Notes under the pieces: model-generated
The model's input: the letters and a program-made list of their open reading frames with translations, nothing else
Database searches by the model: none
What the model was told of the DNA's origin: nothing
Position numbers and translations under genes: made by a program
In this document: positions 1 through 12,202 of the stretch, piece by piece
Layout of the letters: the number at the start of each line of letters is the position of its first letter
How positions within the stretch are numbered: position 1 is the stretch's first letter
From: Pegea sp. RAD2-039
Taxonomy: Eukaryota > Chordata > Thaliacea > Salpida > Salpidae
Direction of reading: 5' to 3'
Length of the DNA stretch: 64,000 nucleotides
Assembly: GCA_034620365.1 (NCBI GenBank)
Contig: JAQGEQ010000281.1
Coordinates: 186,001 to 250,000, forward strand

Positions 1-2231
1 CTAGTTGCAAGTCTTATGTTTGTAAAAAAATTATATTTGAGTTTTATTAGCTAGGTAATTAACGTTTAACCTTAAAAAGTATTTTTATGAAATGAATTAA
101 ATCTCATAAATACCAAAAATGAGTGATTTCATTTAGATTTTTTTACTTAATGAAACGAAATTTGTCAATTAATTATAATCATTGTAACACTAAACTGAAA
201 CTTGTAATATAATATTTAGTTCTAACACTTTAAAAATTAATCATAAAATAAATGCTAACTTCTATTGTTTACTGTTTTTGATTTAACAATAAAGAAAACA
301 AGCCTATAAAACAGCCATTATTATGATGTAGAAGAAAATTACACAGCTATAAAATAATATTGTCATAAATTAAAAACGTTCTTTGTTAAGGCAAGGCAAT
401 TTTCCAAAGTGTAAAAACTACAACTCAGTTCAAACAATTAAAACTAACAACTTGAAACAAATCCTACAAATTTAAATGATGATTTTTCTAAAGTTACTCT
501 AATATACTAACGTATTACATTTGCTTCTCAAATCAAACTAAACTTTATAACAAACTGAGATGAAACCAAATTAAAAAATTAATTGAGTAATATGTTGTTA
601 ATTAAAAATTAATTTAACATATTTAGTAGAGGTTTCATCTAACATTATAATCTCTCTTGTGAAGTTGCTCTACAAATTTTGTAAACGAAATACCTGCTTG
701 GTGAAGTTGTCACTTTTTATTATAGTTGGTCTTCTTGTATCCTTAAGCTAAATTATTAGTTACAATTTCCTTTATAATATATTTTAATACAAAATCCAAG
801 CTTAATTTAAAGACGTAGTCTTAAAATTGTAAAAAGCTGGTCAGCTTACCCACTTATACAAATTCTTTATACAAACTAAATAAGTTAAAAAACATAGCAT
901 TAAATTTTCAAAACATTTTTACATGAATGTGAAGTTGGGATTTTAAAATGAGTTTTTCATCCAAATATTATTCAACTTCATGATGCTATTAAAACTCCAA
1001 GGGATTTACTTCCTTAAACCGTTGCTAAATACAATTTTGTTCAATAATTTTATTATGAATTTGTAATAATCCTAACTAAAATGCAGAATCTATATTTTGT
1101 GACGAATTTATGCAAAATTGGTAAACTAAAACCCTTGCTTGAAAACAGAGGTCCTTTTATTGAAACCACTACCCGCCACAAGAGAAAATGTCTCATTAAT
1201 GCCATCGTCTATCTACATCTAAAGGGTCACTCTATTTTTGATCTCAATAAATTTAGGTGGGATTGTTAACTTTGATTTAAAAGTAAACAATTTTTTAGTT
1301 GGAGTTTGGCCTCTCTGATCTTCAAAAGCCTCTGATTGATATCAAAGTAGGTTATGAATTAGTTCTTTCAAACTTTATCTGATGTTTCCAGCTTACAGGT
1401 TTTGCCTTTTGGTTGTCATAGGTCTTGGTAAAGATGCCATGTTACTTGTAGGTCTACGATGTATGGCACTAGAAGTCATTCAAATCAGAATTGCACGGAA
1501 AAATCTGATCCTTGGAGCGCAGGGATGATAGTGTTTTGTCTTCTTGTTTTTGCCAAAAACTTTTTATTCGTTGCTAACAAAGAAGACGTATTGAGAACGA
1601 AAGCATTAAGTAGGGGTCAGTGAACTTCTCGTCTACCAAATAGAGGAACATTTCTTCGGTAGGCTTATAATTGGTGACCAATTGACATGACACCTGACTT
1701 TCTGACATCAACATTGAAGGATTTTATCAACAGCTTACTAGTTAATGATCCCGCTGATAGAGTAACAGCTCCTGAAGCTTCTAATTATCGATGGATCTTA
1801 CCACTAGATCTCAGTCTAATTGATGACGTCATCAGAGTAAAATAAAAGCAATGATAGATGAAGTCGTCAAACTGCAACCACATTACAAACGGCTTGTTCA
1901 ATTTCTTTTTTCTTAGCACATTTAAAAATATTGTCTTTTCAGTCACTTCGATGACGTCACCACGAAAAACCCCCAAACCACCGGAAGCTATAAGCAGAAG
2001 TCGATGCAATGTTCCAAAACATTACGTGAGCAGTTTACAAGCACACAGTAACATCTAACGTCATTCAACGTGACAATGACGTCACTGACGAAGATTGATG
2101 GAGGACTGCGTGCGCTCCCGTGTGGCGAATCACTTGAAGATTTCAACTTTTCGAAGCAAAGTGAGAACATGAGTGAAAGTCTTTTCACTTCCGGTCGGAG
2201 AACTGATCAAAATATCGTTTTTACTGTTTAA
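1..2231 (+). pseudogene. CHK2-like FHA-kinase pseudogene, copy 1 (5' end outside window)
   Basis: This is a decayed Ser/Thr kinase of the FHA-kinase checkpoint family. The window opens just after the first FHA strands. A second FHA part reads STNFVNE near 674-694, like the family's NGTFVN turn. The kinase domain follows across frameshifts: SIK (VAIK-like) at 896-904, a helix-C frame ending HPNIIQLHDAIKTPRDLL at 958-1011, and a 62-codon frame at 1081-1269 with LYFV hinge, INAIVYLH and IFDL where HRDL is expected. A 45-nt intron at 1347-1391 precedes LTGFAF (DFG lost). MALEV (APE), SDPWSAGMIVFCLL at 1504-1545 and DFLTSTLKDFINSLL at 1693-1740 complete the C-lobe. TAPEASNYRWI then runs straight into the TGACGTCA-rich module; the acidic tail exon is missing. 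Catalytic His, Arg and Asp are lost, so it is not an active kinase. Confidence 0.82.
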
Positions 2232-3344
2232 ATGGTGCGGGAACGCGCGTGCCTGTAATGACGTTATCGTTTTAAAACCCAACTGGTTTATGTTTTATTC
2301 GCGCATGACGAAAGTTTCTTAATTATTTTTGACATCATCAGTAGATGGTTTGATGGTTTCAGCAACAAGTTGTATCTTTGTGACGTTTCCAGCTGACCAA
2401 ATGCCATCATTAGTTTAGATACGACACTGCTTTCGATAGTAGTCTTTTGTTTTTGGTACATACTTTTGATTGCTGTATCCTATAATTTTTATTTAGTTGT
2501 AAACGAATGGATTTTTGTAAGCTAATCTTTTTAACTTTCTCAAATTGTTTCAACCTCTTGGACGTGAGTTTCTATCTTCATATCAGACTTATTATTTGTT
2601 ATAATTTAAATGTGAAATTAAAATAAAAATTTCCTCTAAAATTTTAGAATTTTTTCTCGAATTGTAGGTTAGTAATTTAATGTTATGTAAAATGACTATT
2701 ATTTTGTAATGTGGAGTTGTTCATCGTATTCCTGTTCATCTTGTTCGAGATTGTAGTTTAATTTTGATCGAAAGGTTATAAATATGGTGATTTAAAGAAG
2801 CAAATTGTCATGGAAGAAGAATTTGTTCATCTTTAAAGTTATAACAAGATCTATCAGTAAATAGCAATCTTGTAATTATATTATTATTAGTTTTAAACCT
2901 AATAGGAACACAAATACCTGTTTCGATCGAAAATTGGCGTTTATCTAAATACAAAATGAGTCAATAGTAGTTGGTTGCAATTGACTGTGACATGTTTAGT
3001 TTTATAATTATAAATTCACATATAAGATGTTTTTCGTTTGTATCATCATGAGGAAGCATTCCACTATATTTGGTCAAAACATTTCTTGTCCTTAGCCGAA
3101 TAAAACAGTTAATGTATATATTGAAAATTTGTGAAAAGCTCTGGTTGCGTTGTTACAATCTAGATAATCAACGCTTAATATTAAAAAATCATTGCAACAA
3201 CAAAATAAATTTCTTTACAAAATTCAAAACTTATTCCACGATAAAAATGTGGCAAAGATTATTAATCTCTTTAAAATATAATTCGTAATTACTAATACAA
3301 CTGGTTGGTTTTCTTTTAACATAAAAACTAAATGATTAATCAGT

Positions 3345-3607
3345 TAATTTATTTATTCTAATAATTGTAGTGGAATGTGCCTGGAGAGCGTAACTCCCGT
3401 TACCACACATTCTCACAAATTATATGTATTGAGTTAGCAATATAGAAAGAAAAAGATGTAACACGTGACATTTTAGTAGTTTGCAAAGCATAAACAGTGG
3501 AAATTTACTAAGAGTTATAAAACATAAAAGTGGAAAATCACAGTTTAGAAATAATACCGTTGGCAAGAATATAAAATTTTAGATTCTACCTGAATAACAC
3601 AAGTGAT
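3345..3607 (-). mobile_element. SINE-like element inside the AT-rich block (old copy)
   Basis: The stretch runs from TTTATTTATT to ACACAAGTGAT and is homologous to the independently inserted element at 32922-33155, which defines its ends. It carries the diagnostic core with ACACATTCTCACAAATT after a degenerate hairpin (near 3375-3420). The TTTA-rich end would be a (TAAA)n tail if the element is read on the minus strand, as in retroposed short elements. Related copies lie at the same place in the other blocks, near 8945-9210, 17750-18010, 24100-24365, 30300-30560, 38895-39180, 48475-48740 and 56345-56610. They were probably carried along by block duplication rather than inserted separately. 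Confidence 0.5.
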
Positions 3608-5335
3608 TCTGACATGACAACATCTGATGGCAGCTGGTTCCAAGAAATAATTATTCAGTAAGAGAAAAAATTCAACATAATAAATGTACCAGGTGACATG
3701 GGCTCATTTAGTTGTAATGTGTGTCGCCTCAGATGTTATAGCTTGAGAGAAAGACTAATGGAAAATAAATCATTGAATTTAAGGTCAATTAAATTGTGGA
3801 TAATTTAAAAATATTAATTAGTTCGTGTTTAATCCTCTATGTTTCTTTACTATCTATAGTGAAGAAGCTGAGACGATGTTTATAAGTATCGTATGTAATG
3901 TTAAGTTTCCTGCAAACCAATGTCGTAAATGTTGCCTTAACAAATTCGATATTTTTGATATCATTGATTTGTTATGGCATCCATGCACTGACACCTCATT
4001 CAAGAATTGGATGTACGTACAATTTGAAAAGATTTTTGAGTTATTATAGATCCTTAGAGTTTAAAGTGATTTAATAAAGTAGACGAAGCTGCTTGATTTT
4101 GCTAAGATTTTGGAAACATAATCATGCCATTTAAAGTCATATGATAGGGTAATGCAAAGGTCTAGGACCGAAGGTATTCAAATTAAATCCATTGACGGAA
4201 CCATGATTCGGGGAATTTTCAGCTGGTTCACGGGAGAAAGTTACAAGTTCACCATTAGTAAGCTAGGTTAAGAGCAGCCAATTTTTAGATCAGTTTTCTA
4301 CAGTTTGTAGTAAAGTTTGAAGTTTTAAAGATTTGCAAGAAAATAGCTTGATACAATTTGAATACACAAACACACAGTAATTAATAATTTTCAAAAGAAA
4401 GAATCACAAGTTTTTTAGAAGAGATCCAACATTTATTATAAAATAAAATATGAAAATTTAAATTTAAGCATATTTGTTTTCACAAAGAAAACTAAACTAA
4501 GGTAGAAGTTTCTAGGAATCTTTTTTTTTTGGCAGCAATTAAAAAAAGACAATTTAGTATAAGTACGTGTGTTGTAGGGAACTAACCTTAAACTTGATAT
4601 TTATAGTAAAATGTAAACTACGGAAATTATTTAATGAACATTTTTATACATAAATTAGTCTTTTATTACTTAAAATTTGGATACAAGAGCTAATTGACCT
4701 TTTATTTTCATCTTATCTCAAGGTTATTTTGTAATAAATTAAAAATTATATAAGGTTTAGCTTTATAATAATTAAACTTACTTTTTATTTAACTATTTAA
4801 ATATTTTAATTTTTTACTTTTGTTTAAATGTGTAAATTAAATTTTTGATATAAAATATTAGATTTAGTAATGTTTTGCTTGGTATTAATCTTATTAGAAG
4901 ATTGTATTAACAACATACTAACAACAATACTAACAACATATTAAATAATAAATACTATTAAATTTTATTAGAAATAGGATTAATATTGAAGGACTAATGA
5001 TAAATACTATAAAACTTATTGTCTTATTGAAAATATATTTTATTTTTTTAAACAATTATTTATTATTTTTATAATAATCATATATTATGTTACTAATTTA
5101 TATAGTTAAGCTATAATAATATTATTCATTCTTATTTTAAACATTAATTAAACCATTGTTACAGAATCTTAACAAAATGATCCAGTGTAGTTCCTATAAG
5201 ACCAATATTTCAAATTTTTTAATCAATTGTAATTACTAAAGTTTACATATTTAAAGTAATCATAATTTCAACTCATGTCAAAATTTTTGTAAATATTTTT
5301 TACTTTATAGGAAGCAATTAACTTGTAGGATTTTG

Positions 5336-5465
5336 AAAGAAAAGTCATCATTGGACTTGAACTCTCTCCCAGGTAACTTTTCTATTACCTAAGCCTTGAA
5401 TCAAAAAAGAAGCAGATCACTCAGATGAAGCCCAACCTCAACAAGAATTTTTTAAATTTCTGGAG
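5336..5465 (+). other. Exon-like patch in type 1 block
   Basis: Comparison with the diverged type 2 blocks (around 19835-19944, 32390-32495 and 41118-41228) shows a patch better conserved than its surroundings. The best shared frame has an FLL...P segment followed by an EAQPQQ-like stretch and ends before a GTTAGT donor-like site in both types. Type 1 has an in-frame stop in the middle. I do not recognise the product. It could be a decayed exon of a second gene carried in the block, or chance conservation. It recurs near 10938, 26088, 50468 and 58344. Confidence 0.3.
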
Positions 5466-6596
5466 GTTAGTTGTAAAATATTGCTATAAAAATCAGCCAA
5501 CTCCTTGTCAAATAAAGTTTGACCACTTTAACTAATAAGGGTTTCTTTAAGTTGCTGTCTTACTATATACTCTTGTACTCACACTAATAGCAAATTTGAA
5601 TTAATATTTTATTCTGAGAATTTTTGAAACTACAGAAATATTTGAAATGCCATTTCGGAGAGATAAAAAAACTATGATCAAAACTCCTTTTTTCAAATTT
5701 TGAGAACTATTTAAATATTTAATGAAAAGCTAACTGAGTCGATTAATCAACATGATAGGTAAATGTAATTGACGTTCAAAACTCAAACGAAGCAAATAAC
5801 TTACTTAAGGTTGTTGTTATGACAACTTACAATTATTAGAAACTACTAAAAGTGTAGTTAAAGAGCCACTAATTTTGACTTAAATTTGACTCGATAGTTC
5901 ATTAGATTCCTATTAGTAATTTTGTATATATGATCAATCCTAATACTAATCGAAAGTAAATAGAAGAAACTTTTGAACAGCAGCTCTGCAAATTTATATT
6001 AAGTTGTGGATTAGAATAATTCCTTTTTCCTATCCTAATCTTTGACTTTACTAATAATTAGACATTTATTTCGCAAAATTATGAAAGATTTTTTTTGACC
6101 TTTATTAATCTCTTAAATTTCAAATTTCAAAAGATTTGCCAACAAAATATTTTTTAAACTTGCAACTGTTGATTTCTTTATAATACAAATGTTCTTCAGT
6201 AGTCTCGCTTGATGTTTCAGTAATGAATTCATTCTTGCTAGCGACTGATTGGTTGTTGGCGGGTGCAGCGGTGTAGATGTCCTCTGACGTAGAAATTCTC
6301 CATAAAAAAAATTAAAAAAAAATTCAAAAACTGATCTTTTAGTCAACTTCTAAGATCTTGAGAGTAATATTTGACAAATATCTACAAATGCTGAAGACGT
6401 TTAATATAATCGACGGCATTCTGCAACAAATAATCTCATCACTTGCATATGAACTAGTTTCTGATGATCAAAATGTTTCAAACACTCGTTATTATTTTAT
6501 GGGCAAACTAAACTAGTTAAGTACATACTTGTACGTTACAAATTGCTTCAAAAATTTAGAATCATCATAATCGCACTTCAGTCGTCTGACTACTAA

Positions 6597-7705
6597 ATGA
6601 AACTTGATACGTTTACAGATCATTTTTTTGATGAGATGTCTAATTGGTGTCAATCTAATCTACCTTCTTTTGAACATCATGAAAGACTACCTCACACAAG
6701 AGTTGATGATTGTGAAGCAGTTGAAGAAATATGATGGGATGATGGTATTTGTTCGTTTAACAAAAGATTTTCATTTGTTGATGAGAAATAAGAGAAATTC
6801 TCAAAAAGGGATCAGTGAACTTCTTGTATATCAATTATAAGAACATATCTTTGGTAGGTTAATAATTGGTGACCAAGTGACATGACACCTGATTTTCTGA
6901 CATTCACAGTGAAGGATTTTATCAGGAACTTACTGTTCGTCGATCCCAATTATAAATTGACAGATTCATCAAACTGCAACTGCGTCACAAACAGGTTGTT
7001 AGATTTCTTTTTTCACTCCACATTTAATGCGGCAATGCCATCACTGACCAAAGTTCATCTCAGCGAACTTCCCGAGTCCTTTGGCTGATGGAAGAATCGT
7101 CCTGATGACGTCATCAGCGAGTTTGGTCAGCTGTGAAGTGATTCTAATAATAATAATTTCTAATAATAATTTCTAATAATAATTTCAAAGCCCTTCCAAA
7201 TCTCGTCAGATGAAGAAGAGAACTCTAACATAGAAGATGAGTCGATAGAAGAATCAGTAAGTTGAAAAGCCACCACTAGATGTCAGTCTAATTTATGACG
7301 TCATCAGAGTGAAACAAGAGTAATGAAAGGTGAAGTCATCAGAACTGCAATCGCATCACGAACGGTTTATTTGATTTCTCTTTGCCCTGCACATTCAACA
7401 ATCTTGTCTTTTCAGTCACTTCAGATGACGTCATCACGAAATTATCCCAAACCACTGGAAGCCATAAGGAGAAACCGATGCAATGTTCCAAAACATTACG
7501 TGAGCGGTTGACAAGTCTGCTGCAACATCTAACGTCACTCAACGTGGCAATGACGTCACTGACGAAGATTGACGGATGACTGCGGGTGCTTCCGTGGGGC
7601 GAATCACTTGAGGATTTCAATATTTCCAGTCAAAGCGAGAAGATGAGCAAAAGTCCTTTCACTTCCGGTTGGAGAACTGATCAAAACATATCTTTTACTG
7701 TTTAA
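6597..7705 (+). pseudogene. Kinase C-lobe remnant with TGACGTCA-rich tail, copy 1
   Basis: A frame from ATG 6597 (MKLDTFTDHFFDEMSNWC...) runs 45 codons to a TGA, then continues in the same frame. In sister copies that continuation reads FPFVDEKLEKFSRRDQ, which matches the kinase segment PF...SLKDQI after the DxWSxG helix; here one base is changed (TTTCATTTG). At 6882 MTPDFLTFTVKDFIRNLL gives subdomain XI, fused after KLT to a shortened TGACGTCA module (6962-7110). The second C-lobe piece found in other copies is missing here and replaced by a minisatellite (7144-7186). At 7200-7254 an acidic tail SSDEEENSNIEDESIEES ends at a GTAAGT donor and is followed by a full TGACGTCA module to 7705. It is non-functional through stops and deletions. 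Confidence 0.7.
7144..7186. repeat. Minisatellite, about 13-bp TAATAATAATTTC units
   Basis: About three tandem units of TAATAATAATTTC lie where the other C-lobe remnants have about 380 bp of kinase sequence. Copies at 12735-13100, 22110-22470, 52240-52620 and 60110-60490 keep that sequence, so the short repeat marks a private deletion in this copy. Confidence 0.85.
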
Positions 7706-10700
7706 AAGAGGCGAGAACGTGTGTGCCTGTACTGACGTCATCGTTTTAAATCCCGATTTGTTTATGTTGTATTCGCGCAAATTTTGTTGATAATGGTGAA
7801 GTCAGAAAAACGTGACAAGAGCTCTGTCACTTTAGTCTTTTTTCCATTGATGTCATCATTTCATATTTTATTTTGTTGAATTCCCAGATTTCCTATCCAA
7901 AATGCCTTTCCTCTATTTATTTATCTTTTTTATAAAGATATCATTGTTTTAGATTTTTCGATGACGAGAGTTTCTTAATTATTTTTGACATCATCAGTAC
8001 CTGGTTTGATGGTTTCACTAATAAGTTGTTTCATTGTGACGTTTGCAGATGATTTGATGACATCATCCGTTTTGATACTTCACTGTTCTCAGCTGTAGAT
8101 TTCTGTTTTATGTTCATCATTGCTAATTTTGTATCTATTTTTTTAGAATGAAAACAAATCTATTTTTGTGAATGTTAATCTTTCTAACTAACTAAAATTG
8201 TTTCAACAATAACTTCATTATTTCAACCTCTGGGACTTGAATATCTATCATTAAATCCGACGTTTATAATATTTAAGAATTATTTTTTCGAATTTTATGT
8301 TACTAAGCTATTGTTGTCTAAATTAACTATTATTTTGTAATTTGTAGTGGTTCATCTTCTTCTAGCGTTTATAAATAAGGTGATATATAAAAGTATATTG
8401 TCACGGATGAAGAATTTATTCATCTTTAATATTTTAACAAGATCTATCTGTAAATAAAAAACTGGTAATTACATTACTAAATATTTCAAACCTGATAGTA
8501 AGACAAATACCTGTTTGGATGGAAAACTGCTAATAGTTTCATTATCCTAAAAATAAATTTAATCAATAGTAGTTGGTTTAAAGTGGTTTTGACCTGTTCT
8601 TTTGTTTTTATCTCGTTGAATCTGGGTTGGAGAGATTATCACGTCGTAACAAGGAAGCATTCTACTTTATTTGGTCAAAACATTTCTTGTCGCTCGCCGA
8701 AAGAAAAACTTTATAGATACATTTAGAAAATTTGTAAAAAGTTATAGCTGCGTTGTTAAAATCTAGATTATCAGCGCTTAATATTAAAACATCATTGCAA
8801 GAAAAAATTAACTTTGTTTACAAAATTCAAAACTTATTCTATGGCAAATGTGGCAAAAATTATTTATTTGTTTACAAAGATTATGCGTAATTATTGATAA
8901 AACTGGTCAGTTTACTTTTAACGTACAAACTAAATGATTAATCAGTTAACTTATTCATTTCAATAAATGTACAGGAAGGTTCATGATGAGCAAGTCCCGT
9001 TAACACACATTCTCAATAATAACATGAATTGAGTTAGAAATATAGAAAGAAACAGATTTAACACATGACATTTTAGTAGTTTACAAAGCATAAACAGTGG
9101 ATATATACTAAGAATTATAAAACATAAAAGTGGGAAAATCACAGTTTAGAAATAATACCATTGGCAAGAATATAAAATTTTAGATTCTACTTGAATAACA
9201 CGAGTGATTCTGACATGACAACATCTGATGGCAGCTGGTTCCAAGAAATAATTATTCAATAAGAGAAAAAATTCAATATAATAAATGTACCAGGTGATAT
9301 GGGCTCATTTAGATGTAATGTGTGTCGCCTCAGATGTTATAGCTTGAGAGAAAGACTAATGGAAAATAAATCATTGAATTTAAGGTCAATTAAATTGTGG
9401 ATAATTTAAAAATATTAATTAGGTCGTGTTTAATCCTCTATGTTTCTTTAATATCTATAGTGAAGAAGCTGAGACGATGTTTATAAGTATCGTATGTAAT
9501 GTTAAGTTTCCTGCAAACCAATGTACCAACGTAAATGTTGCCTTAACAGATTCGATATTTTTGATATCATTGATTTGTTATGGCATCCATGCACTGACAC
9601 CTCATTCAAGAATTGGATGTACGTACAATTTGAAAAGATTTTTGAGATATTATAGATCCTTAGAGTTTAAAGTGATTTAATAAAGTAGACGAAGTTGCTT
9701 GATTTTGCTAAGATTTTGGAAACATAATCATGCCATTTAAAGTCATATGATAGGGTAATGCAAAGGTCTAGGACCGAAGATATTCAAATTAAATCCATTG
9801 ACGGAACCATGATTCGGGGAATTTTCAGCTGGTTCACGGGAGAAAGTTACAAGTTCACCATTAGTAAGCTAGGTTAAGAGCTGCCAATTTTTAGATCAGT
9901 TTTCTACAGTTTGTAGTAAAGTTTGAAGTTTTAAAGATTTGAAGATTTGCAAGAAAATAGCTTAATACAATTTGAGTACACAAACACACTGTAATTAATA
10001 ATTTTCAAAAGAAAGAATCACAAGTTCTTTACAAGAGATCCAACATTTAATATAAAATAAAATATGAAAATTTAAATGTAAGCATATTTGTTTTCACAAA
10101 GAAAACTAAACAAAGGTAGAAGTTTCTAGGAATCATTTTTTTTGGCAGCAATTAAAACAAGACAATTTAGTATAAGTACGTGTGTTGTAGGGAACTAACC
10201 TTAAACTTGATATTTATAGTAAAATGTAAACTACGGAAATTATTTAATGAACATTTTTATACATAAATTAGTCTTTTATTACTTAAAATTTGGATACAGG
10301 AGCTAATTGACCTTTTATTTTCATCTTATCTCAAGGTTATTTTGTAATAAATTAAAAATTATATAAGGTTTAGCTTTAGAATAATTAAACTTACTTTTTA
10401 TTTAACTATTTAAATATTTTAATTTTTTACTTTTGTTTAAATTTTTAAATTAAATTTTTGATATAAAATATTAGTTTTAATAATGTTTTGCTTGGTATTA
10501 ATCTTATTAGAAGATTGTATTAACAAGAATACTAACAACATAATAAATAATAAATACTATTAAATTTTATTAGAAATAGGATTAATTTTGAAGGACTAAT
10601 GATAAATACTATAAAACTTATTGTCTTATTGAAAATATATTTTAATTTTTTAAACAATTATTTTTTATTTTTATAATAATCATATATTATGTTACTAATT

Positions 10701-12202
10701 TATATAGTTAAGCTATAATAATATTATTCATTCTTATTTTAAACATTAATTAAACTATTGTTACAGAATCTTAACAAAATGATCCAGTGTAGTTCCTATA
10801 AGACCAATATTTCAAATTTTTTAATCAATTGTAATTACTAAAGTTTACATATTTAAGGTAATTATAATTTCAACTCATGTCAAAATTTTTGTAAATATTT
10901 TTTACTTTATAGGAAGCAATTAACTTGTAGGATTTTGAAAGAAAAGTCATCATTGGACTTGAACTCTCTCCCAGGTAACTTTTCTATTACCTAAGCCTTG
11001 GATCAAAAAAGAAGCAGATCACTCAGATGAAGCCCAACCTCAACAAGAATTTTTTAAATTTCTGGAGGTTAGTTGTAAAATATTGCTATAAAAATCAGCC
11101 AACTCCTTGTCAAATAAAGTTTGACCACTTTAACTAATAAGGGTTTCTTTAAGTTGCTGTTTTACTATATACTCTTGTACTCACACTAATAGCAAATTTG
11201 AATTAATATTTTATTCTGAGAATTTTTGAAACTACAGAAATATTTGAAATGCCATTTCGGAGAGATAAAAAAACTATGATCAAAACTCCTTTTTTCAAAT
11301 TTTGAGAACTATTTAAATATTTAATGAAAAGCTAACTGAGTCGATTAATCAACATGATAGGTAAATGTAATTGACGGTCAAAACTCAAACGAAGCAAATA
11401 ACTTACTTAAGGTTGTTGTTATGACAACGTACAATTATTAGAAACTACTAAAAGTGTAGTTAAAGAGCCACTAATTTTGACTTAAATTTGACTCGATATT
11501 TCATTAGATTCCTATTAGTAATTTTGTATATAGGCTCATACCTAATACTAATCGAAAGTAAATAGAAGAAACTTTTGAACAGCAGCTCTGCAAATTTATA
11601 TTAAGTTGTGGATTAGAATAATTCCTTTTTCCTATCCTAATCTTTGACTTTACTAATAATTAGACATTTACTTCGCAAAATCATGAAAGATTTTTTTTGA
11701 CCTTTATTAATATCTTAAATTTCAAATTTTAAAAGATTTGACAACAAAATATTTTTTCTTAAACTTGCAACTGTTGATTTCTTTATAATAAAAATGTTTT
11801 TCAGTAGTCTCGCTTGATGTTTCAGTAATGAATTCATTCTTGCTAGCGACTGATTGGTTGTTGGCGGGTGCAGCGGTGTAGATGTCCTCTGACGTAGAAA
11901 TTCTCCATAAAAAGAAATTAAAAAAAAATTCAAAAACTGATCTTTTAGTCAACTTCTAAGATCTTGAGAGTAATATTTGACAAATATCTACAAATGCTGA
12001 AGACGTTTAATATAATCGACTGCATTCTGCAACAAATAATCTCATCAATTGCATATGAACTAGTTTTTGATGATCAAAATGTTTCAAACACTCGTTATTA
12101 GTTTATGGGCAAACTAAACTAGTTAAGTACATACTTGTACGTTACAATTTGCTACAAAAATTTAGAATCATCATAATCGCACTTCAGTCGTCTGACTACT
12201 AA
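7706..12202 (+). repeat. AT-rich spacer block, type 1, copy 2 (variant left end)
   Basis: From about 9060 on, this copy is nearly identical to 3460-6596. The left part (7790-9050) is a diverged version of 2290-3460 and more closely matches 29740-30420, so the block is mosaic. The MFNPLCFF frame here is longer (9426-9680, 84 codons) because AATGTACCAACG replaces AATGTCG, a small net insertion that shifts frame. That frame then matches the one in the type 2 blocks (IHALT...YKSLEF-like residues). No recognised product. Confidence 0.85.

Larger units (their letters stand above)
2232..6596 (+). repeat. AT-rich spacer block, type 1, copy 1
   Basis: This block between kinase remnants recurs at 7706-12202, 22985-27352, 47363-51729 and 55237-59604. 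I recognise no product. It holds a SINE-like element (3345-3607), a short frame starting MFISIVCNVKFPANQC near 3875-4049, a second small frame MQRSRTEDIQIKSIDG near 4154-4270, very AT-rich runs at 4430-5300, and an exon-like patch at 5336-5465 ending in a plausible donor TGGAG|GTTAGT. On the minus strand a frame of about 75 codons spans 6113-6346. Similar frames stay open in the other copies, but recent duplication alone would explain that. Confidence 0.85.

Noticed and set aside
1824-1831. TGATGACGTCATCA as terminal inverted repeat of a MITE
   Set aside because: The palindrome occurs at several internal positions in every module, with no paired flanking target duplications; modules begin and end at kinase intron and exon sequence.
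1785-2009. Minus-strand frames over the TGACGTCA modules (also 1988-2188, 13337-13552, 22726-22941, 34042-34257, 44068-44277, 52865-53074, 60740-60949)
   Set aside because: They are antisense to the kinase tail remnant and are open mainly because the copies are recent duplicates. No motif or start context supports them.
6113-6346. Minus-strand frame with EDIYTAAPANNQSVASKN-type sequence, repeated five times
   Set aside because: Two registers are open in several copies and indels shift between them. Near-identity of the blocks explains the conservation, and there is no recognisable domain. It remains a weak possibility only.
6732-6734. Selenocysteine reading of the in-frame TGA
   Set aside because: The surrounding frame is a kinase remnant where Trp or Leu is expected, other stops follow, and I see no SECIS-like structure I could support.
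6604-6840. Plus frame MIRLQIIFLMRCLIG (and copies at 12210, 51737, 59612)
   Set aside because: A shifted shadow of the MKLDTFTDH kinase-remnant frame; it starts at a non-ATG codon and lacks kinase-like residues.
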